From Deltaproteobacteria bacterium (GTDB lineage: Bacteria > Desulfobacterota > Desulfobacteria > Desulfobacterales > Desulfatirhabdiaceae): DNA of 8,163 nucleotides. Below are positions 1-6,160 of this stretch, one piece after another. The number at the start of each line of letters is the position of its first letter. The stretch's first letter is position 1. Location: the NCBI GenBank assembly GCA_026388755.1, contig JAPLJE010000028.1, positions 1 to 8,163 of the forward strand, in the 5' to 3' direction. The notes under the pieces were generated by a model. That model had not been told where the DNA came from. It saw only the letters and a program-made list of their open reading frames with translations, and made no database searches. A program made the translations under genes and the position numbers.

Positions 1-107
1 CCGGTCAGTCCGAGTTGATACCGGAGTAGATCGACCAGGGTCAGGTTGGGCTCCACCCCCACTTCGTAATGTTGATCGTTGATGGTCAGATGAATCAATT
101 TTTTCAT
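1..107 (-). CDS. (2Fe-2S)-binding subunit of a molybdenum hydroxylase (CoxS-like), 3' part outside window
   Basis: Only the first 35 codons are present; the gene runs off the left edge. The N-terminus begins MKKLIHLTINDQHYEVGVEP and continues with NLTLVDLLRYQLGLTG. This matches the start of the small iron-sulfur subunit of xanthine-oxidase-family hydroxylases: a beta-grasp ferredoxin fold, then the LxxLLRxxLGLTG helix that precedes the first cluster-binding cysteines. Those cysteines lie outside the window and cannot be checked. In the family this subunit passes electrons between the molybdenum site and the FAD subunit in the cytoplasm. The ATG at 107 has a good ribosome site (AGGGAGA about 6 bases upstream) and lies 14 bases after the stop of the FAD-subunit gene, so the two are co-transcribed. 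The molybdopterin subunit is expected next, beyond the window. The substrate cannot be told from this fragment. Confidence 0.85.
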   Translation of the reverse strand, partial: MKKLIHLTINDQHYEVGVEPNLTLVDLLRYQLGLT

Positions 108-121
108 GCGTGTTCTCCCTG

Positions 122-1000
122 TTATTGGCGTTGGGTGGCTTCGTGGAATGCAATATCGAGCGTTCGTCGGGTCAACACCCCAACCATGTCTCTCTTGTAT
201 GCGGCAGATCCCCTGAAGTCATCGATAGGGGTGCTGTCCGAACTTGCGGCGGCTCCGGCTCTGGAAAAAAGCGCACTTTCAGGCTTCTGGCCGATCAACA
301 TCTTTTCCGCGGAACGGGCCCGCAAGGGGATGGGGCCAACGCATCCCATTACAATCCGCGCATTTCTGATGGTACCGTCCGTATCCAGCGCAATAAAGGA
401 TGCCACGTTCACCAGATTGCAGTCCTGCCCCTTTCGGACGCCGATGTTGATGTAGCCGGCGCCGGAGCGAGGCAGCGGAGCCGGGACTTGAATCTCGGTG
501 AGGATTTCATCGGGTTTTACGGCGGTGAAACCCGGCCCCAGGAAAAACTGATCCAGGGACAGCGTTCTTTCGCCGGAAAGGCTGCTCAGAACAACCTGTG
601 CGCCATAAGCCATCAGGGAAGGGGGCAGATCGGCAGCCGGTCTTGCCGACCCCAGATTACCGCCGATGGTCGCCAGGTTCCGGATCAAAGGGGTTCCCAG
701 GTTTTTTGCGCCTTCGCCAAGCGCGCCCAGGTGCTTTTGGATCGCATCCGATGTAATCAGATCGGCTACCGTGAAACAGGCTCCGATACGGATGCTGTCG
801 CCGGATGTATCCAATTTCTTCAATTCCGCGATTCTTGAAATCGAAACCACCTGCTGCGGAGACAGGATTTTTTTCTTCATGTTGACCATCAGATCGGTTC
901 CGCCGGCAATGAGTTTGGCCTTTGTGCCGTATTCCGCCAGTATCTGGCAGGCCTCATGCAGTGTCTTGGGCTCATGGAAATCAAATTTGGGTAAAAGCAT
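122..1000 (-). CDS. FAD-binding subunit of a xanthine dehydrogenase-family molybdenum hydroxylase (CoxM/XdhB-like)
   Basis: A 292-residue protein of normal length for the medium subunit of three-subunit molybdenum hydroxylases (CO dehydrogenase CoxM, xanthine dehydrogenase, 4-hydroxybenzoyl-CoA reductase and relatives). Two FAD-binding signatures are visible: AGGTDLMV at residues 32-39 and ATIGGNLGSARPAAD at 110-124. The C-terminal domain closes with DDFRGSAAYKRDMVGVLTRR (260-279), a typical CO-dehydrogenase flavoprotein C-terminal motif. No signal peptide is seen, so it is cytoplasmic. It should take electrons from the (2Fe-2S) subunit and pass them to a carrier such as NAD, ferredoxin or a quinone. 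The ATG at 1000 is supported by GGAG seven bases upstream; that site lies directly after the TAG stop of the phosphatase gene, nine bases from this start, which suggests coupled translation. No 4Fe-4S insertion typical of 4-hydroxybenzoyl-CoA reductase beta is obvious. The substrate is unknown. Confidence 0.93.
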   Translation of the reverse strand: MLLPKFDFHEPKTLHEACQILAEYGTKAKLIAGGTDLMVNMKKKILSPQQVVSISRIAELKKLDTSGDSIRIGACFTVADLITSDAIQKHLGALGEGAKNLGTPLIRNLATIGGNLGSARPAADLPPSLMAYGAQVVLSSLSGERTLSLDQFFLGPGFTAVKPDEILTEIQVPAPLPRSGAGYINIGVRKGQDCNLVNVASFIALDTDGTIRNARIVMGCVGPIPLRARSAEKMLIGQKPESALFSRAGAAASSDSTPIDDFRGSAAYKRDMVGVLTRRTLDIAFHEATQRQ

Positions 1001-1009
1001 GATGTTCTC

Positions 1010-1654
1010 CTAAGTTAAGTCGTCAGTTGTCAGCAGGGCAGGGGAGAGATTTACCGCCATGACCTGAGACATGCCATTGATATCTTTGATGAGCGTTATT
1101 CCCCCATAATCCAGGTGAATCCGGAAAAGATGTGACAGCGGTATTTCCAGCACCTGGCAAAGCAGCACCCGGATGACTCCGGCATGGGTGACGATCAGCG
1201 TATTGCCGGCCGATTGGTCGGCAATACGCCGGATAAAGGGGACTACCCGCTGCTGAAGGTCGGAAAAGCTCTCTGCTCCGGGCGGCCGAAAGTGACCGAT
1301 ATCCTCTCCACGCGCCTGCCAGAGGTCCGAAAATTGCTCGCGGACTTGCGACATGGCCATTCCATCCCATCGGCCAAGATTGATCTCGCGCAGTTCCGGG
1401 GCCTGTGTCATCTCAAGACCGCGATCCCGGCAGACAATGGCTGCGGTTTCATAAGCCCTTTTCAGATCGCTGCACCACACCTGGGAAAACGAAACGTCTT
1501 TAAGCTGCCGGCCTTGCCATTCGGACTGTTTCCGGCCATCGAAGCTGAGAGGCGGGTCAATCTGTCCGACAAAACGCTTTTCTTTCGCAGCCTCGATTGC
1601 GCCATGCCGCATCAGATAGAGCATAGTTCCGGAAAAAATCTTTTGTGTTGTCAT
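1010..1654 (-). CDS. Histidine phosphatase family protein (phosphoglycerate mutase/CobC-like)
   Basis: A protein of 214 residues from the chosen start. The whole catalytic set of the histidine phosphatase superfamily is visible: LMRHG (R16, H17 the phosphorylated histidine), SDLKRAYETA (R66), ELREINLGRWDG with the acid E87, and VTHAGVIR (H157). The layout and length are close to alpha-ribazole phosphatase (CobC) and other small-molecule phosphatases rather than to glycolytic phosphoglycerate mutase, but no cobalamin gene is nearby. It is the first gene of the hydroxylase operon, nine bases from the FAD-subunit gene, so a role in cofactor or nucleotide clean-up for the molybdenum enzyme is an inference from position. 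Start choice: an upstream TTG at 1699 keeps the frame open but has no ribosome site; ATG at 1654 has GGGG seven bases ahead; ATG at 1624 (MLYLMRHG) is a third option. The true substrate is unknown. Confidence 0.88.
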   Translation of the reverse strand: MTTQKIFSGTMLYLMRHGAIEAAKEKRFVGQIDPPLSFDGRKQSEWQGRQLKDVSFSQVWCSDLKRAYETAAIVCRDRGLEMTQAPELREINLGRWDGMAMSQVREQFSDLWQARGEDIGHFRPPGAESFSDLQQRVVPFIRRIADQSAGNTLIVTHAGVIRVLLCQVLEIPLSHLFRIHLDYGGITLIKDINGMSQVMAVNLSPALLTTDDLT

Positions 1655-1721
1655 CTTGGAGCCCCGGTGTGTACTTATTTGCCAAAATGTCCATTTCAAT
1701 GAACGATATTGTTGATATAGC

Positions 1722-1749
1722 TATTTAACAGCTTTGTGATATATGTCAA
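1722..1749 (-). promoter_or_regulatory. Candidate promoter of the phosphatase-hydroxylase operon
   Basis: On the minus strand an exact -35 hexamer TTGACA (1749-1744) is followed after 16 bases by TAAATA (1727-1722), a partial -10 match. It points at the phosphatase gene, leaving a leader of roughly 60 bases before the ATG at 1654. The -35 box lies inside the left arm of the inverted repeat. The -10 assignment is weak; the -35 is strong. Confidence 0.45.
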
Positions 1750-1773
1750 TAAAAAAATATTATATTGACATAT
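1741..1773. promoter_or_regulatory. Candidate operator: 11-bp perfect inverted repeat in the divergent control region
   Basis: ATATGTCAATA at 1741-1751 is the exact reverse complement of TATTGACATAT at 1763-1773. The 11-base spacer is A/T only, and the arm centres are 22 bases apart, about two helical turns. It lies between two divergent operons, beside a gene for an IclR-family regulator, a family that commonly binds palindromic sites in its own divergent promoter region. Both arms contain the -35 hexamer of one of the two opposing promoters, so a bound dimer or tetramer would cover both. A role as the IclR operator is inferred from position and symmetry. Confidence 0.6.
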
Positions 1774-1793
1774 CAGGTTATTTTGAATTAAAC
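1765..1793 (+). promoter_or_regulatory. Candidate promoter of the iclR-moeA-xdhC-mobA operon
   Basis: An exact TTGACA (1765-1770) lies in the right arm of the inverted repeat. With a 17-base spacer the -10 position would be TTAAAC (1788-1793), only a half match. Transcription would begin near 1800, giving a leader of about 34 bases to the ATG at 1834 that has a ribosome site, and almost none to the alternative ATG at 1804. The poor -10 suggests a weak or activator-dependent promoter. Confidence 0.45.
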
Positions 1794-1833
1794 AGACAAA
1801 TATATGTTCACTATGCTGAACAAATGGAGTGAT

Positions 1834-2616
1834 ATGAAAAACAATGCATTGTCTGTCGGATATCAGGCGCCGGCGGTTCAGCGGGCTTTCCAGTTGCTGA
1901 AAGTGGTTGCCGAATCGCCTGCGGAGCAGAATTTAAGCGATCTTGCCAGAAATCTGGGATGGAGCAAAAGCACCACTCACGGCCTGATCCGGTCGCTGTT
2001 AAGTGTGGGTGCTTTGGAACAAGGTCCTCTGGGGAAAAAAATTGTTCTGGGGCCTGCCATTGTGGAGCTGGCGTTTCAAAGCTGGAATTATTTCCAGGTT
2101 GGCGACAAGGCCAGACCGATACTGGAAGCGTTGCGGGATCAGATCGGAGAAACCGTGTTTCTGGGAGTTTTGGGGCGGTCCAGGGGAATCATCGTGGCGA
2201 CTTCTGAATCCCAAAAATCACTTAAAATATCCGCTCCGCCGGGAACATCCATTTCCCTGCTGGCCGGGGCTTTGGGGAAAGTGTATCTGGCTTCCCTGTC
2301 TGAGGATCAGGCGGTTCAGTTCATTCAGGAGCGGGAGTTGCCCAGATACACAGAAAAAACCATTACGGACAAAAGCGATTATATTGCGGAAATCAACCAG
2401 GTACGTCAGAACGGATATGCGGTTGATGATGAAGAGTATCTTTCGGGAGTCCGGGCCATTGCCATCGGTGTCGGAAATCGCCGGGGCCTGCCGCTGGCCC
2501 TGTGGGTGGTTGGTTTTGCCGGCGCAATGGAAAAGACCGTGCTCCCGAACATTATTCAACATATTCAACAATCAGCTCATAATTTACAAAAAATAATGGA
2601 TTTTAAAGGGGAGTAG
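1834..2616 (+). CDS. IclR-family transcriptional regulator
   Basis: A 260-residue protein, the usual IclR length. The N-terminal winged helix-turn-helix spans about residues 14-75, with the recognition region NLSDLARNLGWSKSTTHGLI (33-52). The C-terminal effector-binding domain spans about 88-255: GETVFLGVLG, PPGTSISLLAGALGKVYLAS and EEYLSGVRAIAIGV are characteristic of the family. It should bind a small molecule, perhaps the hydroxylase substrate or product, and control the divergent operons; the palindrome just upstream is the likely target. Start choice: ATG 1834 has GGAG four bases upstream; ATG codons at 1804 and 1813 in the same frame would add 10 or 7 residues but lack a ribosome site and lie almost on the predicted transcription start. 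The stop codon overlaps the ribosome site of the next gene, so this regulator is translated together with the maturation genes. Family is clear; ligand and sign of regulation are unknown. Confidence 0.93.
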   Translation: MKNNALSVGYQAPAVQRAFQLLKVVAESPAEQNLSDLARNLGWSKSTTHGLIRSLLSVGALEQGPLGKKIVLGPAIVELAFQSWNYFQVGDKARPILEALRDQIGETVFLGVLGRSRGIIVATSESQKSLKISAPPGTSISLLAGALGKVYLASLSEDQAVQFIQERELPRYTEKTITDKSDYIAEINQVRQNGYAVDDEEYLSGVRAIAIGVGNRRGLPLALWVVGFAGAMEKTVLPNIIQHIQQSAHNLQKIMDFKGE

Positions 2617-2618
2617 TC

Positions 2619-3530
2619 ATGCAATCGATCCCGGTTCAGGATGCTTTGGGAATGCTTTTGTGTCATGATATCACCAGCATTGTTCCTGGTGAATTCAAGG
2701 GAAGGGCTTTTAAGAAAGGACACATCATTCAGGCTCAGGATATTTCCGCCCTTCTGGACATGGGCAAGGAGCATATTTTTGTGATGGATTTGGGCACTGG
2801 AGACATTCACGAAGATGACGCCGCTATCCGGATCGCTCGGGCCGCGGCCGGTCCGGGAATTGATCTGAGCGATACTTCTGAAGGCCGTGTCAACCTCTTG
2901 GCCGGGGCTGCCGGTCTATTGAAGGTCAACACAAGCGCGCTGTTTCGCATCAATGCCATTGAAGAAATCGTATTCGCCACCCTGCACACCCATCAGGCTG
3001 TTGCCGCCAAAGATCTGGTGGCCGGAACACGGATCATTCCCCTGGTGACCCGTGAAGAAAAAGTAAAGGAGGTTGAATCCATCTGCCTTCAGGAGTATCC
3101 GGTTGTCGAGATCAAGCCCTTCAGATCGCATCAGATCGGCATCGTGACCACGGGAAGCGAAGTGTTTCATGGGCGAATTACAGATAAATTCGGTCCGGTA
3201 TTGCGCGACAAATTTGCCGAGCTGGGCAGTGTGGTCATGGATCAGGTTCTGGTTTCAGATGATGTGGTCATGACCGTCGGCGCCATTCAGTCATTTATCG
3301 GCCGAGGCGCCGGGCTGGTTGCTGTCACTGGCGGCATGTCGGTTGATCCGGATGACCAGACGCCGGCCGCCATCCGCGCTACCGGCGCGCGGGTGCTCAG
3401 CTATGGCGCCCCGGCATTTCCCGGGGCCATGTTCATGCTGGCTTCAACGGGAAGATATCGTTGCCCTGGGACATGGCGGTTTTTGCGCCAGTTGCCCTAC
3501 CTGTCATTATCCCCAATGTGGTTTTGGTAA
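2619..3530 (+). CDS. MoeA-like molybdopterin-binding protein, apparently truncated and frameshifted at the C-terminus
   Basis: A 303-residue reading frame. Residues about 172-275 form a MoaB/MogA/MoeA-type molybdopterin-binding domain: GIVTTGSEVFHGRI (174-187), LVAVTGGMSVDPDDQTPAAI (233-252) and YGAPAFPGAMFMLA (262-275). Such proteins bind molybdopterin or its adenylate and take part in molybdate insertion; relatives are often found beside molybdenum hydroxylase genes. The start at 2619 has GGGGAG six bases ahead and sits two bases after the regulator's stop. After A275 (codon at 3441) the sequence no longer resembles the family: it reads STGRYRCPGTWRFLRQ and ends at 3530. In the frame shifted by +1, from 3442 to 3537, a more plausible family tail appears (LQREDIVALGHGGFCASC and onward). 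The usual LPGCVMY...FDLVLPR-type segment is found in neither frame. The gene therefore seems to carry a deletion of about 30-40 codons that also changes the frame. Whether the shortened protein works is uncertain. Confidence 0.85.
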   Translation: MQSIPVQDALGMLLCHDITSIVPGEFKGRAFKKGHIIQAQDISALLDMGKEHIFVMDLGTGDIHEDDAAIRIARAAAGPGIDLSDTSEGRVNLLAGAAGLLKVNTSALFRINAIEEIVFATLHTHQAVAAKDLVAGTRIIPLVTREEKVKEVESICLQEYPVVEIKPFRSHQIGIVTTGSEVFHGRITDKFGPVLRDKFAELGSVVMDQVLVSDDVVMTVGAIQSFIGRGAGLVAVTGGMSVDPDDQTPAAIRATGARVLSYGAPAFPGAMFMLASTGRYRCPGTWRFLRQLPYLSLSPMWFW

Positions 3531-3537
3531 AGGTTGA
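3442..3537 (+). pseudogene. Displaced 3' remnant of the MoeA-like gene encoding a Cys-rich tail
   Basis: Read in the frame that ends with TGA at 3535-3537, this stretch gives LQREDIVALGHGGFCASC, then PTCHYPQCGFGKG. The four cysteines are spaced C-x2-C-x2-C-x4-C, a compact pattern able to hold a metal or iron-sulfur cluster. There is no start codon or ribosome site of its own at the junction, so it is not a separate gene. It looks like the original C-terminal end of the MoeA-like protein, now out of frame because of the break near 3441-3447. It stops 25 bases before the xdhC start, the normal place for the upstream gene to end, which supports this reading. Confidence 0.65.
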
Positions 3538-3562
3538 TGGAGAACCGAAAGGAGCGTGAATC

Positions 3563-4594
3563 ATGAGAAAATGGGTCAGCGCCATCCATGAAATGCTGAG
3601 CCGGAAACGACCGCTGGTCATGGCCCTGATTTTAAGTCAGGAAGGATCCACACCCAGAGCCGCCGGAACGCGGATGATGATAGGCGTTGATGGTGCTATT
3701 GCGGGCACTATCGGGGGGGGGCGGATCGAAGCCGTCGTTATGGAGACAGCCCGCGAAATGCTGGGCAAACCGGGCGCCGTGATCCGATCCTTTGATCTGA
3801 CTTCTGAAATCGTCGATGCCATGGATATGATCTGTGGCGGGAAGCTGGAAATTCTGATTGACTCAATCGCCCCGGATGAAACAAACCGGTTGTTCTTTTC
3901 AAGCCTGCTTCAGATGCTGGAGCAGCGTCAAAAAGGGCTGATGGTTACCGAACTGCTGGAATCCGATTCAGCCGTTCTTCAGGTAAAGTGTGCTGTTCTG
4001 CGACAGGATGGCGGGATTATCGGGGATTCGAATTTCAAAACAAAAATTGATTCCATTCCCGGCAAGCTGCGCGCGCCCGTCCTGACTCGGGACGGCGGCC
4101 GGAGGCTTTTTATCGAACCGGTAATGGCGGCAGGGACGGTTTATCTTTTCGGCGCGGGCCATGTCAGCCTTCAAACAGCCATTCTTGCCAAAAGGGTCGG
4201 GTTTGAGATCGTGGTTCTGGATGACCGGATGGAATTTGCCAACACCAGCCGGTTTTCAGATGCCGATGAAGTGCGGGTCCTGGCTTCATTCGAAAAGGCC
4301 CTTGAAGGGCTTGAAATTCACGCGGACAGTTATCTCGTTATTCTGACGCGCGGTCATCTGCATGATAAAACCGTGCTTCAACAGGCCCTTAAAACGCCGG
4401 CAGGCTATATCGGCATGATCGGCTCCCGGAAAAAACGGGACGCCATTTACCGGGCCTTGGAAAAAGAAGGATTTGCCGCCAAAGATTTTGAAAAAGTGCA
4501 TTGTCCCATCGGCCTTTCCATCGGCGCCCAGACGCCAGAGGAAATCGCCGTCAGCATCGTTGCGGAACTGATTCACGCCCGTTCCGTGAAATAA
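3563..4594 (+). CDS. xdhC: XdhC/CoxI family molybdenum cofactor maturation protein
   Basis: A 343-residue protein with the full two-part XdhC/CoxI design. The N-terminal CoxI domain has EGSTPRAAGTRMMI (27-40), GTIGGGRIEA (48-57) and the conserved cysteine in MICGGKLEILID (C91). The C-terminal Rossmann-type domain has YLFGAGHVS (194-202), VLDDRMEFAN (218-227), LTRGHLHD (261-268), GMIGSRKKRDA (284-294) and CPIGLSIGAQTPEEIAVSIV (314-333). In studied members the protein binds the finished cofactor, promotes its sulfuration and hands it to the apo-hydroxylase; that fits the hydroxylase subunits on the opposite strand. The ATG at 3563 has AAAGGAG about eight bases upstream. It is followed after one base by the nucleotidyltransferase gene. 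A run of nine G (3713-3721) encodes G51-G53 in the conserved glycine motif; no residue of the motif is lost. Confidence 0.93.
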   Translation: MRKWVSAIHEMLSRKRPLVMALILSQEGSTPRAAGTRMMIGVDGAIAGTIGGGRIEAVVMETAREMLGKPGAVIRSFDLTSEIVDAMDMICGGKLEILIDSIAPDETNRLFFSSLLQMLEQRQKGLMVTELLESDSAVLQVKCAVLRQDGGIIGDSNFKTKIDSIPGKLRAPVLTRDGGRRLFIEPVMAAGTVYLFGAGHVSLQTAILAKRVGFEIVVLDDRMEFANTSRFSDADEVRVLASFEKALEGLEIHADSYLVILTRGHLHDKTVLQQALKTPAGYIGMIGSRKKRDAIYRALEKEGFAAKDFEKVHCPIGLSIGAQTPEEIAVSIVAELIHARSVK

Positions 4595-4595
4595 T

Positions 4596-5705
4596 ATGAA
4601 AAATAAATCTCTTACAGCCATTATTCTTTCTGCTGGTCTGTCATCCAGGCTCAAAGATTTCAAGCCGCTCCTGCCTTTGGGAGGAGAGCTGCTTCTGGAG
4701 CGAGTCATATCGCTTTACCAGTCTGCGGGTGTTCAGGATATCCGGGTGGTGACCGGGCATCGGGCCGGGGATGTCATGGCGCTTGCCGGGAGCTGCGGCG
4801 CCAGGCCGGTTTTCAACCCCGATTTTGCTCAGGGTATGTTTTCATCGGTCATTGCCGGTGTTTCAGATCTTTTGCCGGATTGCGACGGTTTTTTTATTCA
4901 TCCGGTGGATATTCCCCTGGTCAGGCGCCAGACCCTGATCGATCTGCAAAATGCTTTCAAACTTGGGAAATCAAGTATCTGTTACCCGACATTTCTGGAA
5001 ATCCGCGGACATCCTCCCCTGATTTCCGGAATTCATGTCAAAGCCCTGAATAATTGGATGGGACAGGGCGGCCTTCGGGAATTTCTGAACGGACTTGAAG
5101 CCGAGGTGATGAATGTGCCGGTTGTTGATCAATTCATTCTGAAGGATATCGATATGCCGGAGGATTATGCATGGGCTATAGGCTGCATGGATCGCCGCGA
5201 CATTCCTTCCGAGGCTGAGTGCCAGGCGCTCATGATCCGGCAGACTGTTTCGCAAGGCGTCATTGACCATTGCCGGGCGGTGGCGGATCTGGCCGAAAGG
5301 TTGGCAGCGGCGCTGAATGCCGCCGGCTGCGGACTCGACATCGAACAGGTGGTTTGCGCGGCCCGGGTTCACGATTTGGCCAGGGGCCTTCCCCGCCACG
5401 CCGCCGAAGGGGCACGTATCCTTCGGGAGATGGGGTTTCCCCGCATCGCCGATATTGTTGCGGTTCACATGGATTATCCGGTCAACAAAGATGCGCCGAT
5501 AACGGAAGCCGAGGTGGTCTTTCTGGCGGACAAATGGATTCAGGAGGACCGCGAAATCGGCATGGAAGCGCGCTTTGAGGCAAAACTGCGGAAATATGGC
5601 GCCGATGCCGATGCCCGCCGAAATATTCTGAGATGCCGGGATAATGCCCTTGAATCGCAAAGGCGCATTGAAGCCCGGATGGGCCGCGCCATTTCAGAAT
5701 TGTAG
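4596..5705 (+). CDS. MobA/MocA-like molybdenum cofactor nucleotidyltransferase fused to an HD phosphohydrolase domain
   Basis: A 369-residue two-domain protein. Residues about 6-195 form a nucleotidyltransferase: IILSAGLSSRLKDFKPLLPL (9-28) is the nucleotide-binding signature, HPVDIPLV (102-109) holds the metal-binding aspartate, RGHPPLI (137-143) follows, and DIDMPEDY (184-191) closes the domain. These details resemble MocA, which adds CMP to molybdopterin, more than MobA, and bacterial xanthine-oxidase-type enzymes usually use the cytosine dinucleotide cofactor. Residues about 218-345 form an HD domain: H225, the VHD pair H259/D260, H268, H291 and D312 are plausible metal ligands. Its substrate is unknown; a nucleotide or phosphate by-product of cofactor assembly is a guess. 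The ATG lies one base after the xdhC stop and has only a poor ribosome site, so translation is probably coupled. I recall a named family with this architecture (DVU_1551-type NTP transferases), which I cannot verify here. Confidence 0.9.
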   Translation: MKNKSLTAIILSAGLSSRLKDFKPLLPLGGELLLERVISLYQSAGVQDIRVVTGHRAGDVMALAGSCGARPVFNPDFAQGMFSSVIAGVSDLLPDCDGFFIHPVDIPLVRRQTLIDLQNAFKLGKSSICYPTFLEIRGHPPLISGIHVKALNNWMGQGGLREFLNGLEAEVMNVPVVDQFILKDIDMPEDYAWAIGCMDRRDIPSEAECQALMIRQTVSQGVIDHCRAVADLAERLAAALNAAGCGLDIEQVVCAARVHDLARGLPRHAAEGARILREMGFPRIADIVAVHMDYPVNKDAPITEAEVVFLADKWIQEDREIGMEARFEAKLRKYGADADARRNILRCRDNALESQRRIEARMGRAISEL

Positions 5706-6160
5706 CAATCTTCAGATCCCGCCACAAATGTTAAAAAATGCATGGCCAATCGTGCTTTTTTTATCCTTGGCCCATCACGTGAAGCTGCACCCTGGCTGCT
5801 TATGAACCATCCGACTTGTCACCGTTTCTCCCATTTCAACTACCATCATAAATCATCAACAACAGCTAAAAATTGGCTCATCGCTGTTTTGTATGGGTGA
5901 CCTGCTCGAAATAGAGAGGGAACATATTTGAAATATCAGTAATTCTTTTGGTATTATTAATATTTCCCGAACCGCCAAAACTCAAGAATAGGATAACATA
6001 ATCATGAGCTCAGTCATTCGTCATAGAGGTACATAACAGGGAAATATTTTTTGCAAATTCATGACAAATACTATGGCTAATTTCTGCGCAAAAGAAAAAC
6101 CTAATATTATAGTCCTCTTCTTGGTTTGGGGAAATCAAGAAAAGAAATAGAGCATTTCCT
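5706..6160. other. AT-rich convergent intergenic region without a recognisable gene
   Basis: This 455-base stretch lies between two operons that face each other. It is clearly richer in A+T than the flanking genes and has no open frame with family resemblance on either strand. Several inverted repeats are present: GGCCAA 5744-5749 with TTGGCC 5767-5772, AACAGC 5861-5866 with GCTGTT 5883-5888 (followed by TT), and an imperfect 14-bp AT-rich palindrome 5930-5943 / 5953-5966. None is a strong factor-independent terminator. No tRNA, insertion sequence or attachment site was seen. Confidence 0.7.
5733..5762 (+). terminator. Weak candidate terminator after the nucleotidyltransferase-HD gene
   Basis: An A-run plus TGCA (5733-5742) can pair with TGC plus a run of seven T (5753-5762), giving a 10-bp stem with one T-T mismatch and a 10-base loop, 27 bases after the stop codon. 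The T-run is right, but the stem has only two G-C pairs. A second hairpin, GGCCAA/TTGGCC (5744-5772), overlaps it and would compete. It is placed where a terminator is expected, yet is thermodynamically poor. Confidence 0.28.

Noticed and set aside
110..838. Long plus-strand open frame (242 codons) opposite the FAD-subunit gene
   Set aside because: It is antisense to a gene with clear family motifs, its translation is rich in Arg/Gly/Gln with no family resemblance, and no ribosome site was found.
1697..1699. TTG at 1699 as the start of the histidine phosphatase
   Set aside because: No ribosome site precedes it and it would add residues unlike the family; ATG at 1654 with GGGG upstream is better.
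1184..1702. Plus-strand open frame opposite the histidine phosphatase gene
   Set aside because: It lies fully within a gene with all catalytic residues on the other strand; its translation shows no recognisable domain.
3441..3447. Programmed ribosomal frameshift joining the two MoeA-like frames
   Set aside because: No classic slippery heptamer or downstream structure is seen, and a shift would still leave the conserved segment before the tail missing; a deletion fits better.
4971..5660. Minus-strand open frame of 229 codons opposite the nucleotidyltransferase-HD gene
   Set aside because: It is a shadow of the opposite strand's coding bias; no motif, and the plus-strand gene is well supported.
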